NCBI GenBank assembly: GCA_023419515.1
Contig: JAEZXW010000061.1
Location: 1 to 15,210, forward strand
DNA: 15,210 bases
Direction: 5' to 3'
From: Actinomycetes bacterium
GTDB lineage: Bacteria > Actinomycetota > Coriobacteriia > Coriobacteriales > JAEZXW01
Shown here one piece after another: positions 6,595 through 13,378 of this stretch. Positions within the stretch are counted from its first letter, which is position 1, and each line of letters starts with the position of its first letter. A program made the position numbers and the translations under genes. The notes under the pieces were generated by a model, which saw nothing but the letters and a program-made list of their open reading frames with translations, was not told the DNA's origin and searched no databases.

Positions 6595-7523
6595 TTGTCG
6601 CCGTAGCCCAGGCGATTAATCTGATTGATATCGCGCCGCCAATGAGGTTTGACTTTGACAAAGAGCTCTAGATGAACCTTTGTACCCAAAAGTTTTTTAA
6701 GATTTTTGCGCGCCATGGTGCCGATCTGCTTGATCTTGGCACCACCCTTGCCAATGACAATTCCCTTGTGACCTGCGCGCTCTACAAAGATTGTAGCGTG
6801 GATGATAGTGAGGTTTCGATCTTCATCGTATGAGTCATCCTCAACTAAAACACCGATGCCGTGCGGCACCTCTTCAAAAATCTCATGCAGAACGCTCTCG
6901 CGAATAAACTCGGAGACCAAGACTTCAAACGATTGATCGGTCTTGGCATCTGCGGCAAACCAGTGAGGCCCTGCTGGCAGGAGACCCTCTAGAAGATCAA
7001 CCAGCTCAGGTAAGCCAAAGCCGGTGGTAGCGCTTGTGACAACCACGTGGTCAAACTCTGTGAGTGCTTTACCACGCTCTATTTGTGCTTCGAGCTCACT
7101 CATTTTGACGCGATCTGCCTGCGAGATGATGAGAATCTTAGGCGTTTTAAGTGAAGTAAAATGCGATGCCACCCACTCATCACCCGTGCCTACCTTTTGA
7201 TTGGCGGCAATGAGCATACAGGCGATATCGGTATCAGTCAGTGCTGTGAGCGCACTCTTGTTGAGCTCATCGCCCAAAAGATCATGAGGCTTGTGCAAGC
7301 CGGGAGTATCGACAAAAATCATTTGCGACTCATCGGTGGTGCGAATTGCGTAGAGGCGCCTGCGAGTTGTTTGTGCCGTACTCGAGGTGATTGCAACCTT
7401 GGCGCCCACGAGCGCATTGGCAAGCGTTGACTTACCGGCGTTTGGCCTGCCAACGAAGGTGATAAATCCGCTCTTAAAGTCAGGGTTTTCATGTGAGGGC
7501 ACTGAAAGATTAGAGGTGGTCAT
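6585..7523 (-). CDS. era: GTPase Era, with an atypical G4 motif
   Basis: Era is a GTPase that binds the 3' end of 16S rRNA and checks 30S maturation at the membrane-proximal face of the cytoplasm. The 312-residue protein shows G1 GRPNAGKS at 25-32, the QTTRRR switch region at 51-56, G3 DTPG at 72-75, G5 SAT at 164-166, and a C-terminal KH domain (about 225-290) with GKGG at 258-261. The G4 position, normally NKxD or TKxD, reads SQAD at 134-137. Other motifs and length are normal, so the protein is probably functional, perhaps with changed guanine recognition. The ATG has AAGGA about nine bases upstream. It follows the ybeY-dgkA gene by 33 bases, in the classic ribosome maturation neighbourhood. 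Confidence 0.95.
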   Translation of the reverse strand: MTTSNLSVPSHENPDFKSGFITFVGRPNAGKSTLANALVGAKVAITSSTAQTTRRRLYAIRTTDESQMIFVDTPGLHKPHDLLGDELNKSALTALTDTDIACMLIAANQKVGTGDEWVASHFTSLKTPKILIISQADRVKMSELEAQIERGKALTEFDHVVVTSATTGFGLPELVDLLEGLLPAGPHWFAADAKTDQSFEVLVSEFIRESVLHEIFEEVPHGIGVLVEDDSYDEDRNLTIIHATIFVERAGHKGIVIGKGGAKIKQIGTMARKNLKKLLGTKVHLELFVKVKPHWRRDINQINRLGYGDNFS

Positions 7524-7556
7524 AGGCGGTTTCCTTGACTGGCTTTGGGTTGGTTC

Positions 7557-8537
7557 TTACGAAATCAGCCGCATTACTGCGCTGATAAAGATAGTGGCGC
7601 CAGCGACAGCACTCATGATGCACAAGATCAAGACTGCGCCTGCGCTCGTGTCTTTGGCGCGCTTGGCAAGCTCATCATAGTTGGGCTGAACAAGATCAAC
7701 CGTTGCCTCAAGAGCGCTGTTAAAAAGCTCAGCGCAGAGCACAACGCCGATAAGGACGGCAATAATGGCAAGTTCAGCGGTTGTGAGCGGCAGGACGATG
7801 CCGAGGATAAGCGCAACGGTGCCCAGGGCGAACATGATCTTGATGTTTTGTTCGCGAATAAACGTGCCTTTGATTCCGTTAAAGGCGCAGATAAATGAAA
7901 GTGCTCGAGTCTTATTGGCATAAGGATGCAGATCGGATTTGATTGCTGTCTTGGCGCCCATCATCAGATCCTGCTCATAGGTAAGTGCATGCGATAAGCC
8001 AAGGTTTGCTAGAACCGTTTGCTCAGCTTCCTGCATGTCTTTTGCTTCATGCGGTTCAAGATGATCAAAGCCAAACAGATGGAGTAGCGAGTGCACCATC
8101 AAAACCGTCCACTCATCGCTGGGTGTGTTTTGATACCCACTTGCCTGCTCATGACAGACTTCGGGGGCAATCATAATCTCGCCGAGGCAGAGCGGATCAT
8201 CGTTGTTCCAGCAGATCTCATTTTCGTAGACATCAGAACAGTCGAGCGGAAACGACAAGACATCGGTGCTCTTATTGATGCCGCGTGTCTCATGGTTGAT
8301 CTGAGCCATGGTTTGCGCCGAGACGTATGAGATCGAAAGCTCAACTTGCTTGGCGCCGATGACCGTGTATCCCTCACCTGCTCGCTTATCGAGATAGGAT
8401 AAAACCGCCTGTACGATGCGAGTGATTGCTGCCTCATCGGTCTGATAGGCATCATTTTTAAGATAGCGCTCTTGCACAAGATCCTCATCCCAGGTCACAT
8501 GGAGGATGAGCTCAGGAAACTCGGTGCTGGCTGACAT
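7557..8537 (-). CDS. ybeY: Fusion of endoribonuclease YbeY and a DgkA-type lipid kinase
   Basis: The single 326-residue frame joins two proteins. Residues 1 to about 180 are YbeY, a metal-dependent RNase for 16S rRNA 3' maturation and 70S quality control, with the zinc motif HSLLHLFGFDH at 149-159 (His149, His153, His159). Residues about 205-326 are a small trimeric membrane kinase of the DgkA/UdpK family. It has SFICAFNGIKG at 214-224, ELFNSALEATVD at 270-281 (Glu270, Asn273, Glu277) and AKD at 294-296, plus three membrane segments. In Gram-positive bacteria such kinases phosphorylate undecaprenol or diacylglycerol. No stop or frameshift separates the parts. Two Met codons at residues 192-193, preceded by CAGGA, could start a separate 134-residue kinase. 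The start ATG lies two bases after the phoH stop, implying coupled translation. Fusion would tether the RNase to the membrane. Confidence 0.93.
   Translation of the reverse strand: MSASTEFPELILHVTWDEDLVQERYLKNDAYQTDEAAITRIVQAVLSYLDKRAGEGYTVIGAKQVELSISYVSAQTMAQINHETRGINKSTDVLSFPLDCSDVYENEICWNNDDPLCLGEIMIAPEVCHEQASGYQNTPSDEWTVLMVHSLLHLFGFDHLEPHEAKDMQEAEQTVLANLGLSHALTYEQDLMMGAKTAIKSDLHPYANKTRALSFICAFNGIKGTFIREQNIKIMFALGTVALILGIVLPLTTAELAIIAVLIGVVLCAELFNSALEATVDLVQPNYDELAKRAKDTSAGAVLILCIMSAVAGATIFISAVMRLIS
7957..7975 (-). promoter_or_regulatory. Possible internal ribosome site for the DgkA part
   Basis: Inside the fused gene, on the transcript, AGCAGGATCTG is followed by two ATG codons (7962-7964 and 7959-7961), with AGGA ending four and seven bases before them. 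Starting at the second ATG gives a 134-residue product covering exactly the kinase domain, a normal length for DgkA. This may be a relic of a formerly separate gene or a working internal start. Spacing is good, but internal AGGA motifs are frequent by chance. Confidence 0.35.
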
Positions 8538-8539
8538 GA

Positions 8540-9511
8540 TTAGTGCCCGCCCTTCTCATATGCTTCAACGATTTTTCCGACGAGTGAATGCCTCACAACA
8601 TCTTTGCGCGTAAGATGAATGAAAGTGATGTCATCAATGCCGCTCAAGGTGGCCTCAATCTGAGATAAGCCTGAAGGCTTGCCCGCCAAGTCGGTCTGAC
8701 TGGCATCTCCGGTAATGACGAAGGTTGAGTTAAAGCCAAGGCGGGTCAAAAACATTTTCATCTGCTCGGGTGTAGTGTTTTGTGCCTCATCAAGGATAAC
8801 GAAAGCATCGTTTAAGGTACGTCCGCGCATAAAGGCGAGCGGAGCAATCTCGATTGTGCCCGTCTCGATGTAGGCGGCGCCCTTTTCGCGATCAGTCATG
8901 TCGTAGAGAGCATCGTAGAGCGGGCGCACGTAGGGGTCGACCTTTTCTTCGAGTGTGCCAGGCAAAAAGCCGAGCGACTCCCCTGCCTCAACCACCGGTC
9001 GACAGAGCACGATGCGTGAAACCTCTTTTTTCTTGAGGGCGCTTACGGCCATTGCCATGGCAAGATAGGTCTTGCCGGTACCAGCAGGCCCCAATCCAAA
9101 GGTCACTGTATTGTTGCGAATGGCATCGACGTAGCGCTTTTGTCCTGGAGTTTTTGGCCTGATGGGACGCCCGCGATGCGTGAGCAGGATATCGTCTTTG
9201 AGATCGCGCGGCGAAAATTGTCCGTCTTGCTGAACGGCCAAGATACGATCGATGTCTCCCTTCTCAGGAACCTGACCGCTTTTTGCGAGCGCTTCAAGTT
9301 CATGGATGGTTTCAACCGCAAGAGCAACTGACTGAGCTTCTCCCTCAACGATCACCTCATTGCCACGCAAGGTGATGAGGGTGGCAGTGTGCTTTTCGAT
9401 CAGGCGAATCAGTGAGTCGTGTACGCCGCTTATGAGAGCCATCTCGATCAAAGGGTCGATCGCAAGATATGCCTGGGTTTTATCAGCACTGGTGGCCGGT
9501 GTTGCTTGCAT
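8540..9511 (-). CDS. phoH: PhoH-like ATPase (YbeZ type)
   Basis: PhoH/YbeZ proteins are cytoplasmic NTPases linked to RNA metabolism and found next to ybeY across bacteria; the exact activity is not settled. The 323-residue protein has an N-terminal KH-like region (about 20-80), then the ATPase domain. Walker A is GPAGTGKT at 141-148 and Walker B is VILDEAQ at 238-244, followed by the conserved NTTPEQMKMFLTRLG. VITGDASQTDL at 265-275 is a helicase-like motif III. The ATG has AGAGG four to five bases upstream. There are 106 bases between it and mtaB with no strong promoter visible, and only two bases before the ybeY-dgkA start, which supports joint function with YbeY in rRNA processing. Confidence 0.96.
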   Translation of the reverse strand: MQATPATSADKTQAYLAIDPLIEMALISGVHDSLIRLIEKHTATLITLRGNEVIVEGEAQSVALAVETIHELEALAKSGQVPEKGDIDRILAVQQDGQFSPRDLKDDILLTHRGRPIRPKTPGQKRYVDAIRNNTVTFGLGPAGTGKTYLAMAMAVSALKKKEVSRIVLCRPVVEAGESLGFLPGTLEEKVDPYVRPLYDALYDMTDREKGAAYIETGTIEIAPLAFMRGRTLNDAFVILDEAQNTTPEQMKMFLTRLGFNSTFVITGDASQTDLAGKPSGLSQIEATLSGIDDITFIHLTRKDVVRHSLVGKIVEAYEKGGH

Positions 9512-9617
9512 AGAACCTCTTTACTACGCGAGTTGCCCTGACAGATGTACGCATATTGAACCATTGCACAACGTAGATACTAGCACGATGCAAATGCTTC
9601 ATTGACGCATTGCTTGT

Positions 9618-10925
9618 TCATGATGATATTGGATGGGCAAAGATAAGTCCGGCAGAATCGACCTCGTCGAACTGGACACGCACGAGCTCACCTGCAGGGA
9701 GTTTGATCCCCGATTCATCTTGAACGAGCACTCGATGGTAGCTTGATGATGTGCCGATCGAGTCTCGCTCAATTAAGACCTGCTCAATGTCGCCGATGCG
9801 TGAGGTGGCATCCGCCTGATGTTGCCGGTATGACTGGTCGCGAAGCAGGCGTGCTCGCTCAAGAATGAGTGAGGTGTCAACCTGATCCATGTCATACGCA
9901 GGGGTGTCAGGACGAGCTGAAAAGCGAAAGACGTGCATCTTGTTAAAGCGTGCAAGTGCACAAAGCTCTTGGGTCTGAATAAAGTCAGCGTCGGTCTCGC
10001 CAGGAAAGCCAGCGATGATGTCAGTTGAAAGCGCCATCTTAGGCACGTGTGCATAAACACGCTCGATCATCTCGTAATAGCGCTCAGCCGTATAACCGCG
10101 GTTCATCGCTTTGAGCACGGCGCTCGAGCCTGATTGTAGCGGGATGTGTAGGTGGGTGCACAGACGCTCATCATACGCGGCAAAGCAGGCTAAAAGCTCA
10201 TCGGTGATATCTTGTGGCTCAATGGAAGAAAGCCTAATGCGAGCGATAGTCGTGTGGGTGAGCAGGTAGCTCACCAAGCCGCCGAGCGAACGGATGCCAT
10301 GGTCATGATCGCGGTAGCGTCCGAGGTTAATGCCCGTGAGGATGATCTCATGAAAGCCTGCCTCGCATGCATCATTGACGCGCTTTAAGACCTCAGGAGC
10401 ACTGATTGATCGCGCCTTGCCGCGCGCCTTCCACACGATGCAAAATGTGCAGCGATAATCACAGCCATCTTGTACCTTAATGTTGAGACGCCTGCGCTTG
10501 AGAGCTTCAAGGTAGCTCTGCGCTGGCGTGAGCGAGCTTGCTTCATCTTCTCCTGCGCACGCAAGGCTTGCTGCTAAAAGATCTTGGGCGATGAAAGCTA
10601 CTGCGTTTTTATCGGTCGTGGTGATAACGCGAGTGCCAAGTTCACGATAGGCAGCCTCATGCAAGATCACCGCACAACCAGTGACCACAACAAACGGCTC
10701 AAGCGGTTGTTTCAGTGCCTTGCGGATACTCTTGCGCGTCTTTGCCTCCGCCTCACCGGTGACCGCGCAAGTGTTGATGACGATGAGTTGCGCCTTGCTT
10801 GAGTCGACAAGCTCAAATCCAGCAGCGGCTAAAGCCTGCTCCATCTCATCGGACTCAACGCGATTGATTTTGCACCCGAGGTTTTCGACGGAAACAGCTG
10901 GTCTTTTATTCGCCACTGACAGCAT
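9618..10925 (-). CDS. mtaB: tRNA t6A37 methylthiotransferase MtaB
   Basis: MtaB is a radical SAM enzyme that converts t6A37 to ms2t6A37 in ANN-decoding tRNAs. The 435-residue protein has the N-terminal methylthiotransferase domain with three cluster cysteines (Cys18 in NLGCKIN, Cys53 in NTCAVTGEAE, Cys84 in VTGCAV). The radical SAM motif CDYRCTFC follows at 155-162, with a TRAM-like C-terminal part (about 365-430). NLGCKIN and NTCAVTGEAEAKTRKSIRK fit MtaB better than MiaB or RimO. The start is uncertain. The ATG at 10923-10925 overlaps dnaJ by 20 bases with only a touching AGGG, whereas an in-frame GTG at 10914-10916 would have AGGG nine bases upstream. Either way translation is coupled to dnaJ. 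It occupies the place where other actinobacteria usually carry rsmE. Confidence 0.93.
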   Translation of the reverse strand: MLSVANKRPAVSVENLGCKINRVESDEMEQALAAAGFELVDSSKAQLIVINTCAVTGEAEAKTRKSIRKALKQPLEPFVVVTGCAVILHEAAYRELGTRVITTTDKNAVAFIAQDLLAASLACAGEDEASSLTPAQSYLEALKRRRLNIKVQDGCDYRCTFCIVWKARGKARSISAPEVLKRVNDACEAGFHEIILTGINLGRYRDHDHGIRSLGGLVSYLLTHTTIARIRLSSIEPQDITDELLACFAAYDERLCTHLHIPLQSGSSAVLKAMNRGYTAERYYEMIERVYAHVPKMALSTDIIAGFPGETDADFIQTQELCALARFNKMHVFRFSARPDTPAYDMDQVDTSLILERARLLRDQSYRQHQADATSRIGDIEQVLIERDSIGTSSSYHRVLVQDESGIKLPAGELVRVQFDEVDSAGLIFAHPISS

Positions 10926-12063
10926 CCCTAATTTTTTGCCACGGGGTTCTCGTGTCGCTCACGTCATCGCCAAAAGATTCGGCAAGTTCCTCCAAAAGCT
11001 CACGCTGACGACTTGAGAGCTTGGTGGGCACCATGACATCAAGGTGAACGAGTAAATCTCCGCGTGCATCACTGTTGCGTCGCGGCATACCAAAGCCTTT
11101 GACGGTAATGACATCGTTGTTTTGCGAACCTGCTGGAATGATACAGGTTGCCACCTCATCTTCAAGGATACCTTCGATTGTAAGCTCGGCGCCAAGGGCA
11201 GCCTGGGCAATGCTGATTGACTGTCTGCAATGCAGGTCATCACCATCGAGCACAAAGAACTCGTTGGGTAGCAAACGAATCACAATGAGCAGGTCACCGC
11301 TTTTGCCGCCACGATAGCCTGCCTCACCAAAACCGCTGATCTTAAGATGCTGACCATCGCGGATACCCGCAGGAATCTCGATGCTAAAGTGTTCACGATC
11401 TGGAGCGCGACCTTGGCCGTTGCAGTCTGGGCAGGGATCATCGATAACGAAACCGGTACCATCGCATTCAGGACATGGACTGACCGACTGCATCTGACCA
11501 AAGAAGGTCTGGGTGGTATTAACAACCTGACCGGTGCCCTGGCAATGCGAGCAAGTCTTGGGTGCAGACTTACTTTGAGAGCCAGTGCCATCGCAGGTAT
11601 CGCAGGTGCTCAGACGCTCAAGCGTGATCTCCTTCACCCCACCGCGGGCGGCCTCTTCAAGCGTAAGCCTGAGCCCTATAGTCATGTCGCGACCGTCTTG
11701 CTGCGGGCGGCGACGAGCGCGGCTTGCGCCCTGGTTAGCCCCCATACCACCAAAGAAGCTCGAGAAGATATCACCAAAGTCGCCCTGACCAAAAATATCG
11801 TTGAGGTCGACGTAGTTATAGCCGCCGCCAAAACCTGAACCCATGCCATCCACGGTGCCAAAACGATCGTACTGAGCGCGCTTGTTGTCATCGCTTAAGA
11901 CATCGTATGCCTCGTTGACCTCCTTGAAGCGCTCTTCGGCATCAGGCTCTTTATTGACATCGGGGTGCAGCGTGCGTGCGAGCTTACGATAAGCCTTTTT
12001 GATCTCATCTTTGCTCGCGTCTTTTGAGACCCCTAAAATCTCGTAATAATCCTTTTGTGCCAC
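10906..12063 (-). CDS. dnaJ: Chaperone protein DnaJ (DnaJ2-like)
   Basis: DnaJ is the co-chaperone that delivers unfolded proteins to DnaK and stimulates its ATPase. From the chosen GTG start the protein has 385 residues. It has a J domain (1-70) with HPD at 33-35, a Gly/Phe-rich stretch, and a zinc-binding domain with four repeats (CDTCDGTG, CSHCQGTG, CPECDGTG, CPDCNGQG). Two beta-barrel C-terminal domains complete the normal type I layout. The GTG at 12061-12063 places KDYYEILG right at the N-terminus as in homologues. AAAGG lies 11 bases upstream, a little far. An in-frame ATG at 12144 would add 27 unrelated residues and has no ribosome site. hrcA precedes it by 109 bases, and grpE and dnaK are not here. 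It overlaps mtaB. Confidence 0.96.
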   Translation of the reverse strand: MAQKDYYEILGVSKDASKDEIKKAYRKLARTLHPDVNKEPDAEERFKEVNEAYDVLSDDNKRAQYDRFGTVDGMGSGFGGGYNYVDLNDIFGQGDFGDIFSSFFGGMGANQGASRARRRPQQDGRDMTIGLRLTLEEAARGGVKEITLERLSTCDTCDGTGSQSKSAPKTCSHCQGTGQVVNTTQTFFGQMQSVSPCPECDGTGFVIDDPCPDCNGQGRAPDREHFSIEIPAGIRDGQHLKISGFGEAGYRGGKSGDLLIVIRLLPNEFFVLDGDDLHCRQSISIAQAALGAELTIEGILEDEVATCIIPAGSQNNDVITVKGFGMPRRNSDARGDLLVHLDVMVPTKLSSRQRELLEELAESFGDDVSDTRTPWQKIRDAVSGE

Positions 12064-12097
12064 GTTACAACTTGCCTTTCGTACACTGTATTGTTGC

Positions 12098-12142
12098 GCA
12101 AAAATCCGTGCGGTAAGCGTTTTTGACCTTGTGGATTTTTGC
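12098..12142 (-). repeat. Perfect 10-bp inverted repeat between hrcA and dnaJ
   Basis: On the transcript GCAAAAATCC (12133-12142) and GGATTTTTGC (12098-12107) are perfect complements separated by 25 bases. They could form a stem-loop upstream of the dnaJ ribosome site, or be a two-armed operator. No U-tract follows the stem, so it is not a standard terminator. The arms do not match CIRCE or HAIR. The loop contains GGTCAAA, and the palindrome TTGCGCAA overlaps the downstream arm. A ten-base perfect match in a 109-base gap is unlikely by chance. Confidence 0.6.
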
Positions 12143-12172
12143 ATGAATCATTCAAACTTAAAGGGTATCAAA

Positions 12173-13258
12173 TTAGGTACCCATTTGCCCTGCTGACAAA
12201 CCGTCAAATGGCAGCTGAGTTCGATAGATCGAGTTCGATGCATCATCAAGTGCATCGGCTGCAGCCCAGAGCGCTGAGATGGCGTGCTGATAGTTCATGC
12301 GCTTAGGACCGATAACTGCGATAATTCCCTGAGCATCGCCCTTGGTGTACGGGATGCTTAAAACACTCATCTGATCGAGGCTGGGATAGTGTTGACCGTG
12401 AGTTTTTTGGTGTTCAGTGCCAATGCAGATCATAAGGTTGTTACTCGAAGCTTCGATGACCTCTCGTATGAAGGATGACTCATCATCAAGCGCATCAAGC
12501 ACTTCAGCGCTTGTGTGTGGCTGAGCAAACTCAGGCTGCTGCAAAAGCGTGCTCATCCCCTCCTGGTGCAGGGTGATTGCCTGCATACTGGCACACAGAT
12601 CGATAAGTTCGCTCACGATTGCTCCGGCAAGGGGGTTTGCGAGCCATGGGTGATTTTTGCTCGCAGAAAGAATCTGGGCGCGGCTTACACCTTGAAGAAC
12701 GGTGTTGAGCGCCTGTTCAATACGGGTAACCTGCGTCATCTCAGGCAGATACGCCTGCACCTCAAGGGTTTTATGGCGAACGCGGCCGTCTTGGGCGATA
12801 AGCACGATGACCACATGCGCTGCATTGATGAGTGTGAGTGAAACACGTTCGATCACGAGGGTTTCACGTTGAGGTTCACTTGCCACGACGTAGCTCTTGG
12901 TCTTGCGTGAGACAAACGAAGCGAGCTCCTGTAAAAGATCACTGAGGGCAATACCAGCGTTTTGAGGACGCCATGCCAGATGATGAGCGTGTGATTCTGG
13001 TTTGACCTGCACCTGCGCCAAGAATTGATCAACGATGGTGCGATACCCCGCATCGGTGGGGATGCGTCCAGCCGAGGTATGAGGCTGAAAGACAAAACCC
13101 TCTTGCTCGAGGGTGGCAAGATCATTTCTTACCGTTGCCGAAGAAACACCAAGGTTATAATGCTCGACAAGAGTCTTGCTGCCAACTGGTTCGGCGGTGT
13201 GCACGTACTCATCAACTAGGGCATGCAAAATGGCAAGGCGTCGCATGTGTGCCTGCAT
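12173..13258 (-). CDS. hrcA: Heat-inducible transcription repressor HrcA
   Basis: HrcA represses chaperone operons by binding CIRCE operators as a dimer; GroEL helps keep it active. The 361-residue protein has the expected N-terminal winged-helix domain (about 1-75). Typical signatures are AEPVGSKTL at 22-30, LGVSSATVRNDLATLE at 36-51 and FQPHTSAGRIPTDAGYR at 57-73. GAF-like and dimerisation regions follow, with GIIAVIGPKRMNYQHAISAL near the C-terminus. Length is slightly above the usual 340-350. The ATG is preceded by GGAGG six bases upstream, which fixes the start. The upstream region holds a candidate promoter and symmetric elements, suggesting the gene is controlled separately from hemW. 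It heads the hrcA-dnaJ unit. Confidence 0.97.
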   Translation of the reverse strand: MQAHMRRLAILHALVDEYVHTAEPVGSKTLVEHYNLGVSSATVRNDLATLEQEGFVFQPHTSAGRIPTDAGYRTIVDQFLAQVQVKPESHAHHLAWRPQNAGIALSDLLQELASFVSRKTKSYVVASEPQRETLVIERVSLTLINAAHVVIVLIAQDGRVRHKTLEVQAYLPEMTQVTRIEQALNTVLQGVSRAQILSASKNHPWLANPLAGAIVSELIDLCASMQAITLHQEGMSTLLQQPEFAQPHTSAEVLDALDDESSFIREVIEASSNNLMICIGTEHQKTHGQHYPSLDQMSVLSIPYTKGDAQGIIAVIGPKRMNYQHAISALWAAADALDDASNSIYRTQLPFDGLSAGQMGT

Positions 13259-13276
13259 AGCTGACCTCCGTTGACC

Positions 13277-13304
13277 GTGATAATTGAAAAGTTGAGTGCG
13301 TCAA
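13277..13304 (-). promoter_or_regulatory. Candidate promoter of the hrcA-dnaJ operon
   Basis: On the minus strand TTGACG (13299-13304, five of six matches to the -35 consensus) and TATCAC (13277-13282, four of six) are separated by 16 bases. Transcription from here would leave a very short leader of about 12 bases before the hrcA ATG. The -35 box lies inside a small dyad and next to a larger one. Confidence 0.5.
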
Positions 13305-13306
13305 CT
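13290..13306 (-). promoter_or_regulatory. Small dyad overlapping the hrcA -35 box
   Basis: AGTTGA-CGCAC-TCAACT is a perfect inverted repeat with six-base arms and a five-base centre, overlying the -35 hexamer. GCACTC, spanning its centre, equals the inner six bases of a CIRCE half-site, but no matching GAGTGC follows at nine bases. It could be an operator for HrcA or another repressor; this is inference. Confidence 0.4.
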
Positions 13307-13335
13307 AGCTGATTGGTTGTCTGATCATCAGCTAG
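13305..13335 (-). promoter_or_regulatory. Perfect 9-bp inverted repeat upstream of the hrcA promoter
   Basis: CTAGCTGAT (13327-13335) and ATCAGCTAG (13305-13313) are perfect complements separated by 13 bases, and the downstream arm touches the -35 box. The centre-to-centre layout resembles CIRCE (nine-base arms) but the sequence and the 13-base spacer do not. It lies 43 bases after the hemW stop and lacks a U-tract, so an operator is more likely than a terminator. Confidence 0.55.
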
Positions 13336-13378
13336 CGTGCCTGTGTTTATAGTATCCAAAAATATTCGCCGTGAGTTT

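Noticed and set aside
9512..9617. Promoter or terminator in the mtaB-phoH gap
   Set aside because: A bulged GCAATGC / GCATTTGC pairing lacks a U-tract, and the best hexamer pairs are poor matches; nothing convincing is seen.
11347..11838. 163-codon open frame on the plus strand inside dnaJ
   Set aside because: It is antisense to the zinc-finger and Gly/Phe region, whose biased codons leave the opposite strand open; no family features.
12064..12144. In-frame ATG giving DnaJ a 27-residue N-terminal extension
   Set aside because: No ribosome site precedes it, DnaJ normally begins just before KDYYE, and the segment overlaps an inverted repeat.
13259..13378. Canonical CIRCE or HAIR element before hrcA
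   Set aside because: Only the partial half-site GCACTC is found; the partner half at nine bases is missing and no CTTGAGT-N7-ACTCAAG occurs.
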